A DNA stretch of 59,777 nt, taken from positions 1 through 59,777 of IMG/VR virus record IMGVR_UViG_3300044825_002288; one strand, given 5' to 3'. The position numbers were made by a program, and so were the translations under genes. How positions within the stretch are numbered: position 1 is the first letter of the stretch; each line of letters opens with the position of its first letter. Shown piece after piece: positions 50,234-58,085 of the stretch. The DNA is from a virus. Below the pieces are notes generated by a model that was given only the letters and a program-made list of their open reading frames with translations, did not search any database and was not told the origin of the DNA.

Positions 50234-51681
50234 TGAAGTATTCAATCGTCATCCCAACCTACAACCACTGTGATGACCTGCTGCGGCCGTGTCTTGAGTC
50301 CGTCTTTAAGCATTCCGTTATGTCCGAGGTGGAGATAATCGTATCGGCTAATGGATGCACGGATAACACCCGCTGGTATTTAGAGTCTCTGAAAAATCAG
50401 TTTGATCGGGTTGGGTTTGGGGATCACTTCAAGGTCTTATGGAGCGATGTCCCCTTGGGGTATCCAGTCGCCAACAATGTGGCCATCCGCCATGCGACAG
50501 CTGACCGGATTGTCCTTCTGAATAACGACTGCATCCTCTTGGACCAAGAGCGCGGAACTTGGCTAAAGATGCTGAATTCCGCCTTTGAAGACGAGAAGTG
50601 CGGGATCTCAGCCGTCTTAAAGGCCCATTCAGAGATTACCGGCCGGGACTTTGCGGTGTTTTTCTGCGTGATGATCGACCGTAAGGTCTTTGAGACCGTT
50701 GGCTTACTGAATCCGGAGTTTGGGGCAGGTGGGTGCGAGGACATTGAGTTTTGCTTAGAGACTGAAAACGCCGGATTTAAGGTGATTCAGTGTGAAAATC
50801 AGGGCTGGAACGGCCAAACCAACACCGGAGCCTTCCCGATTTATCACAAGGGCGAGGGTACGGTTCACGATTCGGTCTTGGTAAAGGATTGGAAGTCCGC
50901 TTTTTTCCAAAACCAGCTTAAATTGGCCGAAAAACATAACCCTGAATGGGCCAAAAACGCCCACAGACAGGCTAAAGACCATCAAATCAGGTCATCCCTT
51001 GCCTGGATGTGCGAAAACGGCCCTGAAGCCAAGGAATTGTTCGATGAGGTGATCGTCGGGAATGTCTATGGAGCCTCTGAAGAGTCCATGCGTGGCCGAG
51101 AGGTCATCGATATCGGGGCTAATATGGGCACCTTTTCAATCTTGGCCGCTAGCCTTGGGGCTAGGAAGGTCATAGCGATTGAGCCGGTGACCCCGACCTT
51201 TGATGTCCTGATTAAAAATGTATGGAAGTCGGGTTCAGATGTCATCAAGCCGCAGAAGGCCGTGGTTTCTGACCGTGCCGGGGAGTATGTGCGGATAGGG
51301 CTACAGCAAAAAACGGGCCATAACAGCCTTTATGGCGTCCAAGAAGACTTTGAAGAGGTCTATTCCGTCACCCTAAATAACCTCTTAGACATGGTCGATG
51401 GCAGCAATGTCTTCCTTAAGATGGACTGCGAGGGTGCTGAGTACGACATCCTGATGAACGCCTCAGAAGAGGACATGGAGCGGATCACCACGATCGCCCT
51501 AGAGGTTCACGGAGATCTGCACCCCAAATATCGGGGCATCGAGGTAATAGAGAAGAAATTAGAGTCCTTCGGGTTTACCCTTAAAGACCGCAAACATATT
51601 GGTGCTTGGGATCTAGGCTCTCAGGGAGAGATGATCAACTACCGAGACTTGGGCAGGACTAACGAGATATGGACAAGATAG
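50233..51681 (+). CDS. GT2 glycosyltransferase fused to FkbM methyltransferase (482 aa)
   Basis: Residues 1-240: GT2-type glycosyltransferase (SIVIPTYNHCDDLLRPCLES, IIVSANGCTDNTRWY, VLLNNDCILLD, GGCEDIEFCLE). Residues about 285-475: FkbM-family SAM methyltransferase (VIDIGANMGTFSILAASLGA, VIAIEP, VTLNNLLD, FLKMDCEGAEYDIL). Together the enzyme could add a sugar and methylate it. The start overlaps the collagen-like fibre stop by 1 nt, so production is tied to that fibre. Acceptor inferred, not shown. Confidence 0.8.
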   Translation: MKYSIVIPTYNHCDDLLRPCLESVFKHSVMSEVEIIVSANGCTDNTRWYLESLKNQFDRVGFGDHFKVLWSDVPLGYPVANNVAIRHATADRIVLLNNDCILLDQERGTWLKMLNSAFEDEKCGISAVLKAHSEITGRDFAVFFCVMIDRKVFETVGLLNPEFGAGGCEDIEFCLETENAGFKVIQCENQGWNGQTNTGAFPIYHKGEGTVHDSVLVKDWKSAFFQNQLKLAEKHNPEWAKNAHRQAKDHQIRSSLAWMCENGPEAKELFDEVIVGNVYGASEESMRGREVIDIGANMGTFSILAASLGARKVIAIEPVTPTFDVLIKNVWKSGSDVIKPQKAVVSDRAGEYVRIGLQQKTGHNSLYGVQEDFEEVYSVTLNNLLDMVDGSNVFLKMDCEGAEYDILMNASEEDMERITTIALEVHGDLHPKYRGIEVIEKKLESFGFTLKDRKHIGAWDLGSQGEMINYRDLGRTNEIWTR

Positions 51682-52637
51682 TTCTCTGCTCAATATCTAC
51701 CCGGGGGCGATATCACACGACCTTGCCTATAGCCCTAATGGCGGTGGCCAATCAGACACGGCCGGTCGATAAGCTGGTCATTTTTGACGATAACGACAGT
51801 CCTGAGGATCTTCGGGAGCATCCTGTTTATAAAAACCTATTCTGCATCTTGAACCAAAAGGGAATTAAGTGGGAATGGCTTTTTGCCGGGAAGAAGGGTC
51901 AGCACCATAATCATCAGATCGCCAACAACATGGGCTATGACTGGGTTTGGAGAGTCGATGATGATGCTATCCCTGAGCCAACTACTTTGGAAGTTCTTGT
52001 TAGCCATATTGCAGATGATGTAGGGGCTATTGGCGGGGCAATTCTTATGCCTGGCCGGCCGTTCGATACATCCAAGTCAACCGGGCTACTAGAGAAGATT
52101 GATTCTGAGGCGAACCTTCAGTGGGCTGAGATTAAGCATTTGACCGAGGTTGATCACCTGCACTGCTCATTTTTATACCGAGCTGGGGTGGTGGACTATA
52201 ACCTCGGACTTTCTCGGGTGGCCCACCGGGAAGAGACTATGTTTACCTATTCTTTAAAGAAGAAGGGTTACAGAGTGCTTGCCGTCCCCGGGGCTACGAC
52301 TTGGCACCTAAAGGCTGAGGGCGGGATTCGGATGGAGAAAAACGCTGAACTTTATGCTCATGATGAGCGGATATTCCAAAACTTCCTAAAGCTCAGAGAC
52401 AACACCGTGGTGGTGCTAAACGGGGGTATGGGCGATCATATTGTTTTCACGCACCTGTTGCCGGAAATTAAGAATCCAGCTGTTTTTGGATGCTATCCCG
52501 AGATTATTCCGGGTAGATCGATTGCTGAGGCGCAACAGATGCTAGGTGATATTGAGCCGTACAGTATTTATAAAAAGATGCACCAATGGGGTTGGAAAGA
52601 TAGTTTGGAGAAGGCTTACCGCAAGATGTACCTATGA
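51669..52637 (+). CDS. GT2-like glycosyltransferase with GT9-type N-domain at its end (322 aa)
   Basis: GT2-like part: KIVLCSISTRGRYHTTLP, VANQTRPVDKLVIFDDND and WRVDDDAIPEP with Asp97-99, then HREETMFTYSLKKKGYR. From about residue 246, NTVVVLNGGMGDHIVFTHLL looks like the start of a GT9 (heptosyltransferase-like) domain. The next gene holds the matching second half. The start overlaps the previous gene by 13 nt. Confidence 0.72.
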   Translation: MDKIVLCSISTRGRYHTTLPIALMAVANQTRPVDKLVIFDDNDSPEDLREHPVYKNLFCILNQKGIKWEWLFAGKKGQHHNHQIANNMGYDWVWRVDDDAIPEPTTLEVLVSHIADDVGAIGGAILMPGRPFDTSKSTGLLEKIDSEANLQWAEIKHLTEVDHLHCSFLYRAGVVDYNLGLSRVAHREETMFTYSLKKKGYRVLAVPGATTWHLKAEGGIRMEKNAELYAHDERIFQNFLKLRDNTVVVLNGGMGDHIVFTHLLPEIKNPAVFGCYPEIIPGRSIAEAQQMLGDIEPYSIYKKMHQWGWKDSLEKAYRKMYL

Positions 52638-53083
52638 TTTTGATAGCACCATATGCGAAAAAACTTAGAACCGGAAAGCGTAACCCAAAAGACTACCCAT
52701 ATTGGAGCGAGCTTTTAGAGATGATTGACGAGCCGGTCGTGCAGATCGGCATAGATGGAGAAGAGGCTTTAGTTGAGGATTTTAGGAAAAACCTACCAAT
52801 AGCAGAATTAAGGAGTTTGATTAAGCAATGCAAGACATGGATTGGATGCGACAGTTTCTTTCAGCACCTAGCCTGGGACGAGAAAAAGCCCGGGATAGTG
52901 CTTTGGTCGGTGTCCGATCCGCTGATCTTCGGTCACCCGGAGAATATAAATCTTCTCAAAGATCGGTCTTGCTTGGCGGAAAACCAATTTCTGTGGTGGG
53001 AGATGGTAGAACACAAAAGCGAGAAGTTTGTGGAGCCGAAGGTGGTTTACCAACACTTGAAGGAACTTTTAATTAAGAGGTAG
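52634..53083 (+). CDS. GT9-like C-terminal domain protein (149 aa)
   Basis: Resembles the C-terminal half of GT9 enzymes: LIAPYAKKLRTGKRNPK, CKTWIGCDSFFQHLAWD (compare the usual GxDSxxxHLA), PGIVLWSVSDPLIFGHPENI. ATGA overlap with the preceding gene, whose tail carries the N-half. The two may pair as one enzyme in trans, or a ribosomal slip at the overlap might join them. Confidence 0.65.
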   Translation: MILIAPYAKKLRTGKRNPKDYPYWSELLEMIDEPVVQIGIDGEEALVEDFRKNLPIAELRSLIKQCKTWIGCDSFFQHLAWDEKKPGIVLWSVSDPLIFGHPENINLLKDRSCLAENQFLWWEMVEHKSEKFVEPKVVYQHLKELLIKR

Positions 53084-53085
53084 AA

Positions 53086-53655
53086 ATGGCACAAGCAGGC
53101 TATACCCCAATATCGCTATATCACAGTACTACGGCAACGAATGTACCTAGCAACGCAAACTTGGTTGCAGGTGAGTTGGCGCTCAACATTGCCAACAACG
53201 ATATGTCGATGTACATGGAGAATGCGTCCGGCACGGTAAAACTGTTTTTCAATAACCCTGCTGCCCTAAAGTACCCAACGGCAGACGGCACTAATGGTCA
53301 GGCAATTACGACCAACGGCGCAGGGGTCTTGAGCTGGACGACGATTACCAGCGGCGCAACGATTAGCAATGACACCTCAAGCTCAACCGACTACTACCCG
53401 TCGTTTCTGCAAGCTACAACCGGTTCGGCTCTTAATATCTATACCAGTAACGCAAAGCTACTTTATAAGCCAAGCACCGGTGAGTTGAAAGCCTCAGAGC
53501 TGGTGGCCTCAAACGGACTTTTGGTAAATAGCACCACGGTATCGGCAAGTTACACCATCGCCTCAGGAACCAATGCTCTGTCGGTTGGGCCGGTAACTGT
53601 GGCTTCAGGTCAAAGCGTGACCGTATCTTCTGGCCAGCGTTGGCTTGTACTGTAA
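53086..53655 (+). CDS. Tail fibre-like protein (189 aa)
   Basis: N-terminus YTPISLYHSTTATNVPSNAN then LVAGELALNIANNDMSMYME is a frequent fibre-base pattern. The remainder is Ser/Thr-rich, ending in a repeat-like ASGTNALSVGPVTVASGQSV. It begins 2 nt after the GT9-like gene. Likely a fibre base or spike protein. Confidence 0.65.
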   Translation: MAQAGYTPISLYHSTTATNVPSNANLVAGELALNIANNDMSMYMENASGTVKLFFNNPAALKYPTADGTNGQAITTNGAGVLSWTTITSGATISNDTSSSTDYYPSFLQATTGSALNIYTSNAKLLYKPSTGELKASELVASNGLLVNSTTVSASYTIASGTNALSVGPVTVASGQSVTVSSGQRWLVL

Positions 53656-53664
53656 GGAGCAGAC

Positions 53665-54285
53665 ATGAGTACGATTGCAGCAGGAACCACATCCGGTAGC
53701 GCGTTAGTTAATACCGGGGATACAACCGGTAATTTGGTGTTTCAGACCAATGGCACGACGACAGCCTTAACGCTGAATACATCGCAAAACGCATCTTTTG
53801 TTGGCACGGTGACGGCAGTTGGCGGCGTTGCGGTTAGCGGGACATCGAGCGGCCCAGCAGATGTAAAAATTTATGAGGATACGGACAATGGCACAAACTA
53901 TGTGTCACTGACCGTTCCGGCTTCTCTTGCATCAAATGTGACCTGCACTTTGCCGTCAACAACATCGACTCTTGGGTACATCAACCTTCCGGCGGTAGGA
54001 ACGAAAACAGGTTCTTACACCCTCGCAGTTGGTGATGTTGGTAAATATGTTCAAGTAGGTTCTGGTGGGTCGATTACTATACCTGATGCAACATTTGCAG
54101 AGGGTGATGCAATATCAATATTTAATAACACCACTGGCAACATTACGATCACCTGCACAATTACAACCGCTTACATCGCTGGAACGGACGCCGATAAAGC
54201 ATCAGTAACTTTAGCCACTCGCGGCGTAGCAACAATTTTATTTATTAGCGGCACTGTTTGCGTAATTACGGGGAATGTGTCGTGA
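53665..54285 (+). CDS. Fibre anchor-like protein (206 aa)
   Basis: Contains VKIYEDTDNGTNYVSLTVPA then SLASNVTCTLPSTTS, the anchor motif shared with the glycine-rich adhesins at both ends of the window, but without their head. The C-terminal half (GKYVQVGSGGSITIPDATFA, GNITITCTITTAYIAGTD) is a module also seen in fibre proteins. It ends in the GTGA overlap with the third adhesin, so it may act as its shaft. Confidence 0.65.
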   Translation: MSTIAAGTTSGSALVNTGDTTGNLVFQTNGTTTALTLNTSQNASFVGTVTAVGGVAVSGTSSGPADVKIYEDTDNGTNYVSLTVPASLASNVTCTLPSTTSTLGYINLPAVGTKTGSYTLAVGDVGKYVQVGSGGSITIPDATFAEGDAISIFNNTTGNITITCTITTAYIAGTDADKASVTLATRGVATILFISGTVCVITGNVS

Positions 54286-55205
54286 GCGGAATTATGCTTT
54301 CATTTGTTGGAGCATCTGGAAAACTACCTCTAGATGTTGAGGCTCTAATTGTGGCTGGTGGCGGTGGCGGTGGGTGGGCAGGCGGTGGCGGTGGTGGAGG
54401 TGGATACAGAACAAGTAGTGCTACTTTATTAGCAAATACTAACTACACGGTTACAGTTGGAGCTGGCGGGGGAGGTGGATTTTGCGTTGGATTTGGCCCT
54501 AGAGGAGCTAGTGGATCAAATTCAGTTTTTAATACGACAACTTCAGCAGGCGGTGGAGGTGGTGGCGGTAGAGGGTATCCAGGTTACCCTTGTTGCATTC
54601 GCGCTGGAGCAAATGGTGGCTCCGGCGGAGGAGCAGCAACAAGTAATTGTTCGTGGTCTGGCGGAACAGGAAACACTCCAACGCAAAGTCCATCGCAAGG
54701 AAATAATGGTGGCAATAATGCAACAACTTGTAGAACTGGAGCCGGCGGAGGCGGTGGGGCAGGCGGTGCTGGATCTAATGGAGGAACATTTTCCGGAGGA
54801 AATGGTGGATCTGGATCTACATCAAATATATCTGGTTCTTGCGTAACTTATGCCGGTGGCGGTGGCGGCGGTGTTATTGCTTTTCCAACAGTGTCAACAA
54901 CAACATCTGGAACAGGAGGTTCCGGCGGAGGAGGCAATGGAGCGGCAACAAGCGGTTCTGGTAATGGCTCTAATGGCACAGCAAATCGTGGGGGTGGCGC
55001 AGGCGGTGGAATTCAATGGAACAATTCAGGGTCTCCAGTTAATAGCAATGGAGGAAACGGGGGATCAGGAGTTGTAATTCTTAAATATCCAAGCGTTTAT
55101 TCGATTTCAAATCCTGGTGGAGGTCTTACTTTTTCAACTACAACATCAGGTGCAAATAAAATTAGTACATTTACTGCCGGCACTGGCAATGTTTCGTGGA
55201 GTTAG
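54282..55205 (+). CDS. Third glycine-rich adhesin (307 aa)
   Basis: GTG start at 54282 overlaps the preceding stop. The protein begins SGIMLSFVGASGKLPLDVEA, then enters Gly runs of up to eight with TVTVGAGGGGG, as in glycine-rich adhesin domains. It has no EFTSSGT entry and lacks the VRVYTW end; it ends with TFTAGTGNVSWS. It is thus a separate lineage of adhesin. The downstream partner is a 128-residue protein distinct from those of the other two types. Confidence 0.7.
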   Translation: MSGIMLSFVGASGKLPLDVEALIVAGGGGGGWAGGGGGGGGYRTSSATLLANTNYTVTVGAGGGGGFCVGFGPRGASGSNSVFNTTTSAGGGGGGGRGYPGYPCCIRAGANGGSGGGAATSNCSWSGGTGNTPTQSPSQGNNGGNNATTCRTGAGGGGGAGGAGSNGGTFSGGNGGSGSTSNISGSCVTYAGGGGGGVIAFPTVSTTTSGTGGSGGGGNGAATSGSGNGSNGTANRGGGAGGGIQWNNSGSPVNSNGGNGGSGVVILKYPSVYSISNPGGGLTFSTTTSGANKISTFTAGTGNVSWS

Positions 55206-55207
55206 CA

Positions 55208-55594
55208 ATGGCTCATTACGCATTTCTTGATAAAAATAATATTGTAGTTGAAGTTATTGTCGGAAAAGAAGAGAACGAAGACGGAATTGATTGGGAAAAG
55301 CACTATGAAAATTTTCGTGGTTTAGCGTGCAAAAGAACTTCATATAACACCCAAAAAGGAATCCATAAATTAGGAGGAATTCCTTTTAGAAAAAATTATG
55401 CTTGTATTGGATATAAATATGATGCTGAAAAAGATGCTTTTATCCCCCCAAAGCCTTTTAATTCGTGGGTTTTAGATGAAACAATTGGAGGTTGGATTCC
55501 ACCTGTTGCAATTCCAAGCGATCATGAACAAGGAAATCCACCCAAAATTTATATTTGGGATGAACCAACAACTTCTTGGAAAATAGTGGAGTAA
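55208..55594 (+). CDS. Partner of the third adhesin, cyanophage-like (128 aa)
   Basis: ATG 55208 (MAHYAFLDKNNIVVEVIVGK). Contains KRTSYNTQKGIHKLGGIPFR, NYACIGYKYDAEKDAFIPPK and LDETIGGWIPP, a sequence pattern recurring in cyanophage and other aquatic phage virion proteins. It is just behind the adhesin and so is likely its partner or an accessory of the tail tip. Confidence 0.65.
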   Translation: MAHYAFLDKNNIVVEVIVGKEENEDGIDWEKHYENFRGLACKRTSYNTQKGIHKLGGIPFRKNYACIGYKYDAEKDAFIPPKPFNSWVLDETIGGWIPPVAIPSDHEQGNPPKIYIWDEPTTSWKIVE

Positions 55595-55596
55595 TT

Positions 55597-56292
55597 ATGG
55601 GCAAGAAAAAAGTATGTAAGGCCGCCGAACAGGTAAAAGAAGTTGTGCAAAACACACAACTAAATGTTGCCTTTCACTTTCCTTGCCCAATCTACCTGAT
55701 TGAGCGTCCAGACTTCTTAGAAGCCGTCAATAAGGTTTCAGAAGAATCTTTGGAGAAACAGCGCAAAGAACACAAGATTGACGAAATCTATCCTGTTTTA
55801 ATGAGCGAAAACTTTTACGCTGATGAGCGGGTTCAACCTTTTGCCCAATTCGTAGCCGCTACCGCATGGAATATCCTCAACGAGCAGGGATATGCCATGC
55901 AGGACAAGGTGACCTCCTACATGGAGATGTGGACTCAGGAACACCATAAACAGTCCTCTATGGAGCAGCATACACACGGGTACGGATCTCAGATCGTAGG
56001 CTTTTATTTCCTTGAGGTTCCTGAGAACTCCTCTCGGGTGGTCTTTTATGACCCACGGGCAGGAAAGGTTCAGATCGATCTACCTGAGACCGATGCCTCT
56101 CAGGCTACCGTGGCAAGCAAGATGATCAACTTTGAGCCAAAACCGGGGCTGATGATTTTTACTAACGCTTGGCTAGCCCACGCATTTACCCGCCACGCCG
56201 CCGATAAACCGATCAAGTTTGTGCATTTCAATCTGTCGGTTCAGATGGCCCAGCCGGTTCAGGCGCCTATGCCCGCAGCGGAGATCGTATGA
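55597..56292 (+). CDS. 2OG-Fe(II) oxygenase-like protein (231 aa)
   Basis: Pattern of the phage 2OG-Fe(II) oxygenase group: EQHTHGYGSQIVGFYFLEVP (His125, His127), VVFYDPRAG, PGLMIFTNAWLAHAF (His195) and KPIKFVHFNL. These enzymes hydroxylate proteins, nucleic acids or small molecules. The usual Arg that binds 2-oxoglutarate is not clear here (Lys204/Lys207 in its place). ATG 55597 preferred over the upstream TTG. Possible acceptors: fibre proteins. Confidence 0.65.
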   Translation: MGKKKVCKAAEQVKEVVQNTQLNVAFHFPCPIYLIERPDFLEAVNKVSEESLEKQRKEHKIDEIYPVLMSENFYADERVQPFAQFVAATAWNILNEQGYAMQDKVTSYMEMWTQEHHKQSSMEQHTHGYGSQIVGFYFLEVPENSSRVVFYDPRAGKVQIDLPETDASQATVASKMINFEPKPGLMIFTNAWLAHAFTRHAADKPIKFVHFNLSVQMAQPVQAPMPAAEIV

Positions 56293-56546
56293 ACAAGTAC
56301 TCAATCCGCTTTAACAAAACCCGTGGTCAGCCCGGTCGAGGCACGATGGATCATGTTTGGCGTGTGTTTGAAAACGGCAAAGAATACTTATTTAAGAACT
56401 TAGATATTTCAGTTCCCATCAAAAGTGAAAAAGATGAGAACGGTGTGGATTACAACATTTGTTGTACGGGGTACTTAGAGATTGACCGGGAGTCATCCAC
56501 GGCGGTCATTAAGGCTACTGTCAAAACTGCTTTAACGATGGAGTAA
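56289..56546 (+). CDS. Conserved aquatic-phage protein (85 aa)
   Basis: Basic N-terminus (YSIRFNKTRGQPGRGTMDHV), then WRVFENGKEYLFKNLDI and YNICCTGYLEIDRESST. This compact protein is familiar from other aquatic phages, mostly unassigned. It overlaps the oxygenase-like gene by 4 nt. Its C-terminal 18 codons reappear at window positions 1-59. Confidence 0.65.
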   Translation: MNKYSIRFNKTRGQPGRGTMDHVWRVFENGKEYLFKNLDISVPIKSEKDENGVDYNICCTGYLEIDRESSTAVIKATVKTALTME

Positions 56547-56549
56547 ATT

Positions 56550-57713
56550 ATGGCAGCAACTATTAACGGCGACGGACTGATAACGCTTGACGGTACATCA
56601 ACCACTCAGGGTCGAGTAAGACTTGCTGAGGATACCGACAACGGTACTAACTATGTCGAATTACAGGCGGCAGCCAATATTGCATCAAATGTGACCTTTA
56701 CCTTGCCTAGCGCAGACGGCACAAGTGGTCAGGTACTTCAGACGAATGGCTCAGGAGTTCTGAGTTTCGCTACAGCTGCCGGTGCCAACTTACAAGAATT
56801 TACCTCTTCAGGAACCTACACCAAACCCTCTGGTGCAACCTTTGTGCTTGTAGAGGCATGGGCAGGGGGTGGTGGTGGTTCCTCTGGTCGTCGAGGAGTT
56901 AATGGTGGTAAATCTGGCGGAGCAGGCGGTGGTGGCGGTGCTTATGTTCAACGACTTTTTAAAGCAGCGTGTGTAGGCTCAACAGAAACTGTAACTGTTG
57001 GTGCTGGTGGATCTGGTGGCGCAGCAAGAACAACAAATAATACTAATGGCGCAACAGGCGCAATTGGAGGAAATACTACATTTGGTTCTTTATTAACTGC
57101 CTACGGAGGTGGTTTTGGTTGTGGCGGTCAGCAAAATTCTGGGACATCAGGCGGTGGCGGCGGCGGGTCTTTGGGTCAGGGTGGGCAAAACTGTGGTGGT
57201 GAACCAATTAGTAGAAATTGTGGTACGAATACAACTGCCTTTGGACAATTTGGTGGTGCTAATGGTGGGGTAGCTCCTAGCGCATCAAATGGACGGCCTA
57301 GTGGATGGGGTGGCGGCGGTGGTGGTGGTAGTGCTTCAGCCGGTAACGCTGGTAACGGTGGGTCTTCTTTTCAAGGTGGCCCAGGAGGTGGCGCAGGAGG
57401 TGGAACTGCAACTTGTTTGTCATTCGGTGGAGGGCCGGGAGGTGGAATAGCGTGTGGTAGCGGAGGTGGCGGAGCTGGCGGTGCTGCCGCAGCAAGTCCA
57501 ACTTCTAATGGTGGAAATGGAACCGCTGGATCTGGTCGTCGTGGTGGCGGTGGTGGTGGAGCTGGTGGATATACATCAGGCACAGGCGGAACCGGAGGAG
57601 CAGGTGGTCAACCCGGCGGAGGTGGAGGCGGAGGTGGTGCTTCAATAAATTGCCACAACTCGGGTGCAGGTGGTGCCGGAGGCGCTGGTTTAGTTCGCGT
57701 CTACACTTGGTAA
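56550..57713 (+). CDS. Glycine-rich tail-tip adhesin, position 1, Y-type head (387 aa)
   Basis: The anchor (MAATINGDGLITLDGTSTTQ, EDTDNGTNYVELQAAANIAS) matches the position-1 adhesin of version 1 (63-1217), but the head is the Y type ([27 protein letters not shown]) shared with 1469-2758. The core has long Gly runs and differs in most other places from its relative. The final 48 nt and the following 93 nt are identical to 2711-2851. Likely receptor-binding protein. Confidence 0.75.
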   Translation: MAATINGDGLITLDGTSTTQGRVRLAEDTDNGTNYVELQAAANIASNVTFTLPSADGTSGQVLQTNGSGVLSFATAAGANLQEFTSSGTYTKPSGATFVLVEAWAGGGGGSSGRRGVNGGKSGGAGGGGGAYVQRLFKAACVGSTETVTVGAGGSGGAARTTNNTNGATGAIGGNTTFGSLLTAYGGGFGCGGQQNSGTSGGGGGGSLGQGGQNCGGEPISRNCGTNTTAFGQFGGANGGVAPSASNGRPSGWGGGGGGGSASAGNAGNGGSSFQGGPGGGAGGGTATCLSFGGGPGGGIACGSGGGGAGGAAAASPTSNGGNGTAGSGRRGGGGGGAGGYTSGTGGTGGAGGQPGGGGGGGGASINCHNSGAGGAGGAGLVRVYTW

Positions 57714-57722
57714 GGAATAGAC

Positions 57723-58082
57723 ATGAGATACGCAATCATTAAAGACGGCGTTGTTGAAAACATCGTAGAAGCCACGCCTGAAGTAGCAAGTGAAAACGGA
57801 TGGGTTGAATGCCCTGAATATGATGATGAGCAAAACGCCATCGGTTCAAGATTCTTGTTTTCCAACAATAAATTTACTAAGCCTCCGAGAAACATAGAGG
57901 CTGAGTGGAACGCTGTCCGCGCCCAACGAAATGCTTTGTTAAGCCAGTCGGATTGGACGCAGGCATCTGATGTTCCGCAGGCAACAAAGGATAAATGGGC
58001 TGTGTATCGACAAGCCCTAAGAGATATTCCTCAAACATTTTCAGATCCAAAAGATGTGGTCTGGCCTACTAAACCGGAGTAA
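57723..58082 (+). CDS. Adhesin partner with tail-assembly-chaperone-like domain, second version (119 aa)
   Basis: Nearly identical to 2768-3127, with a few substitutions (for example VECPEYDDEQNAIGSRF). It keeps SDWTQASDVPQATKDKWAVY and VVWPTKPE of the tail-assembly-chaperone-like pattern. Located 9 nt after the Y-type adhesin, the same distance as in version 1. It moved together with its Y-type head. Confidence 0.7.
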   Translation: MRYAIIKDGVVENIVEATPEVASENGWVECPEYDDEQNAIGSRFLFSNNKFTKPPRNIEAEWNAVRAQRNALLSQSDWTQASDVPQATKDKWAVYRQALRDIPQTFSDPKDVVWPTKPE

Positions 58083-58085
58083 GAC

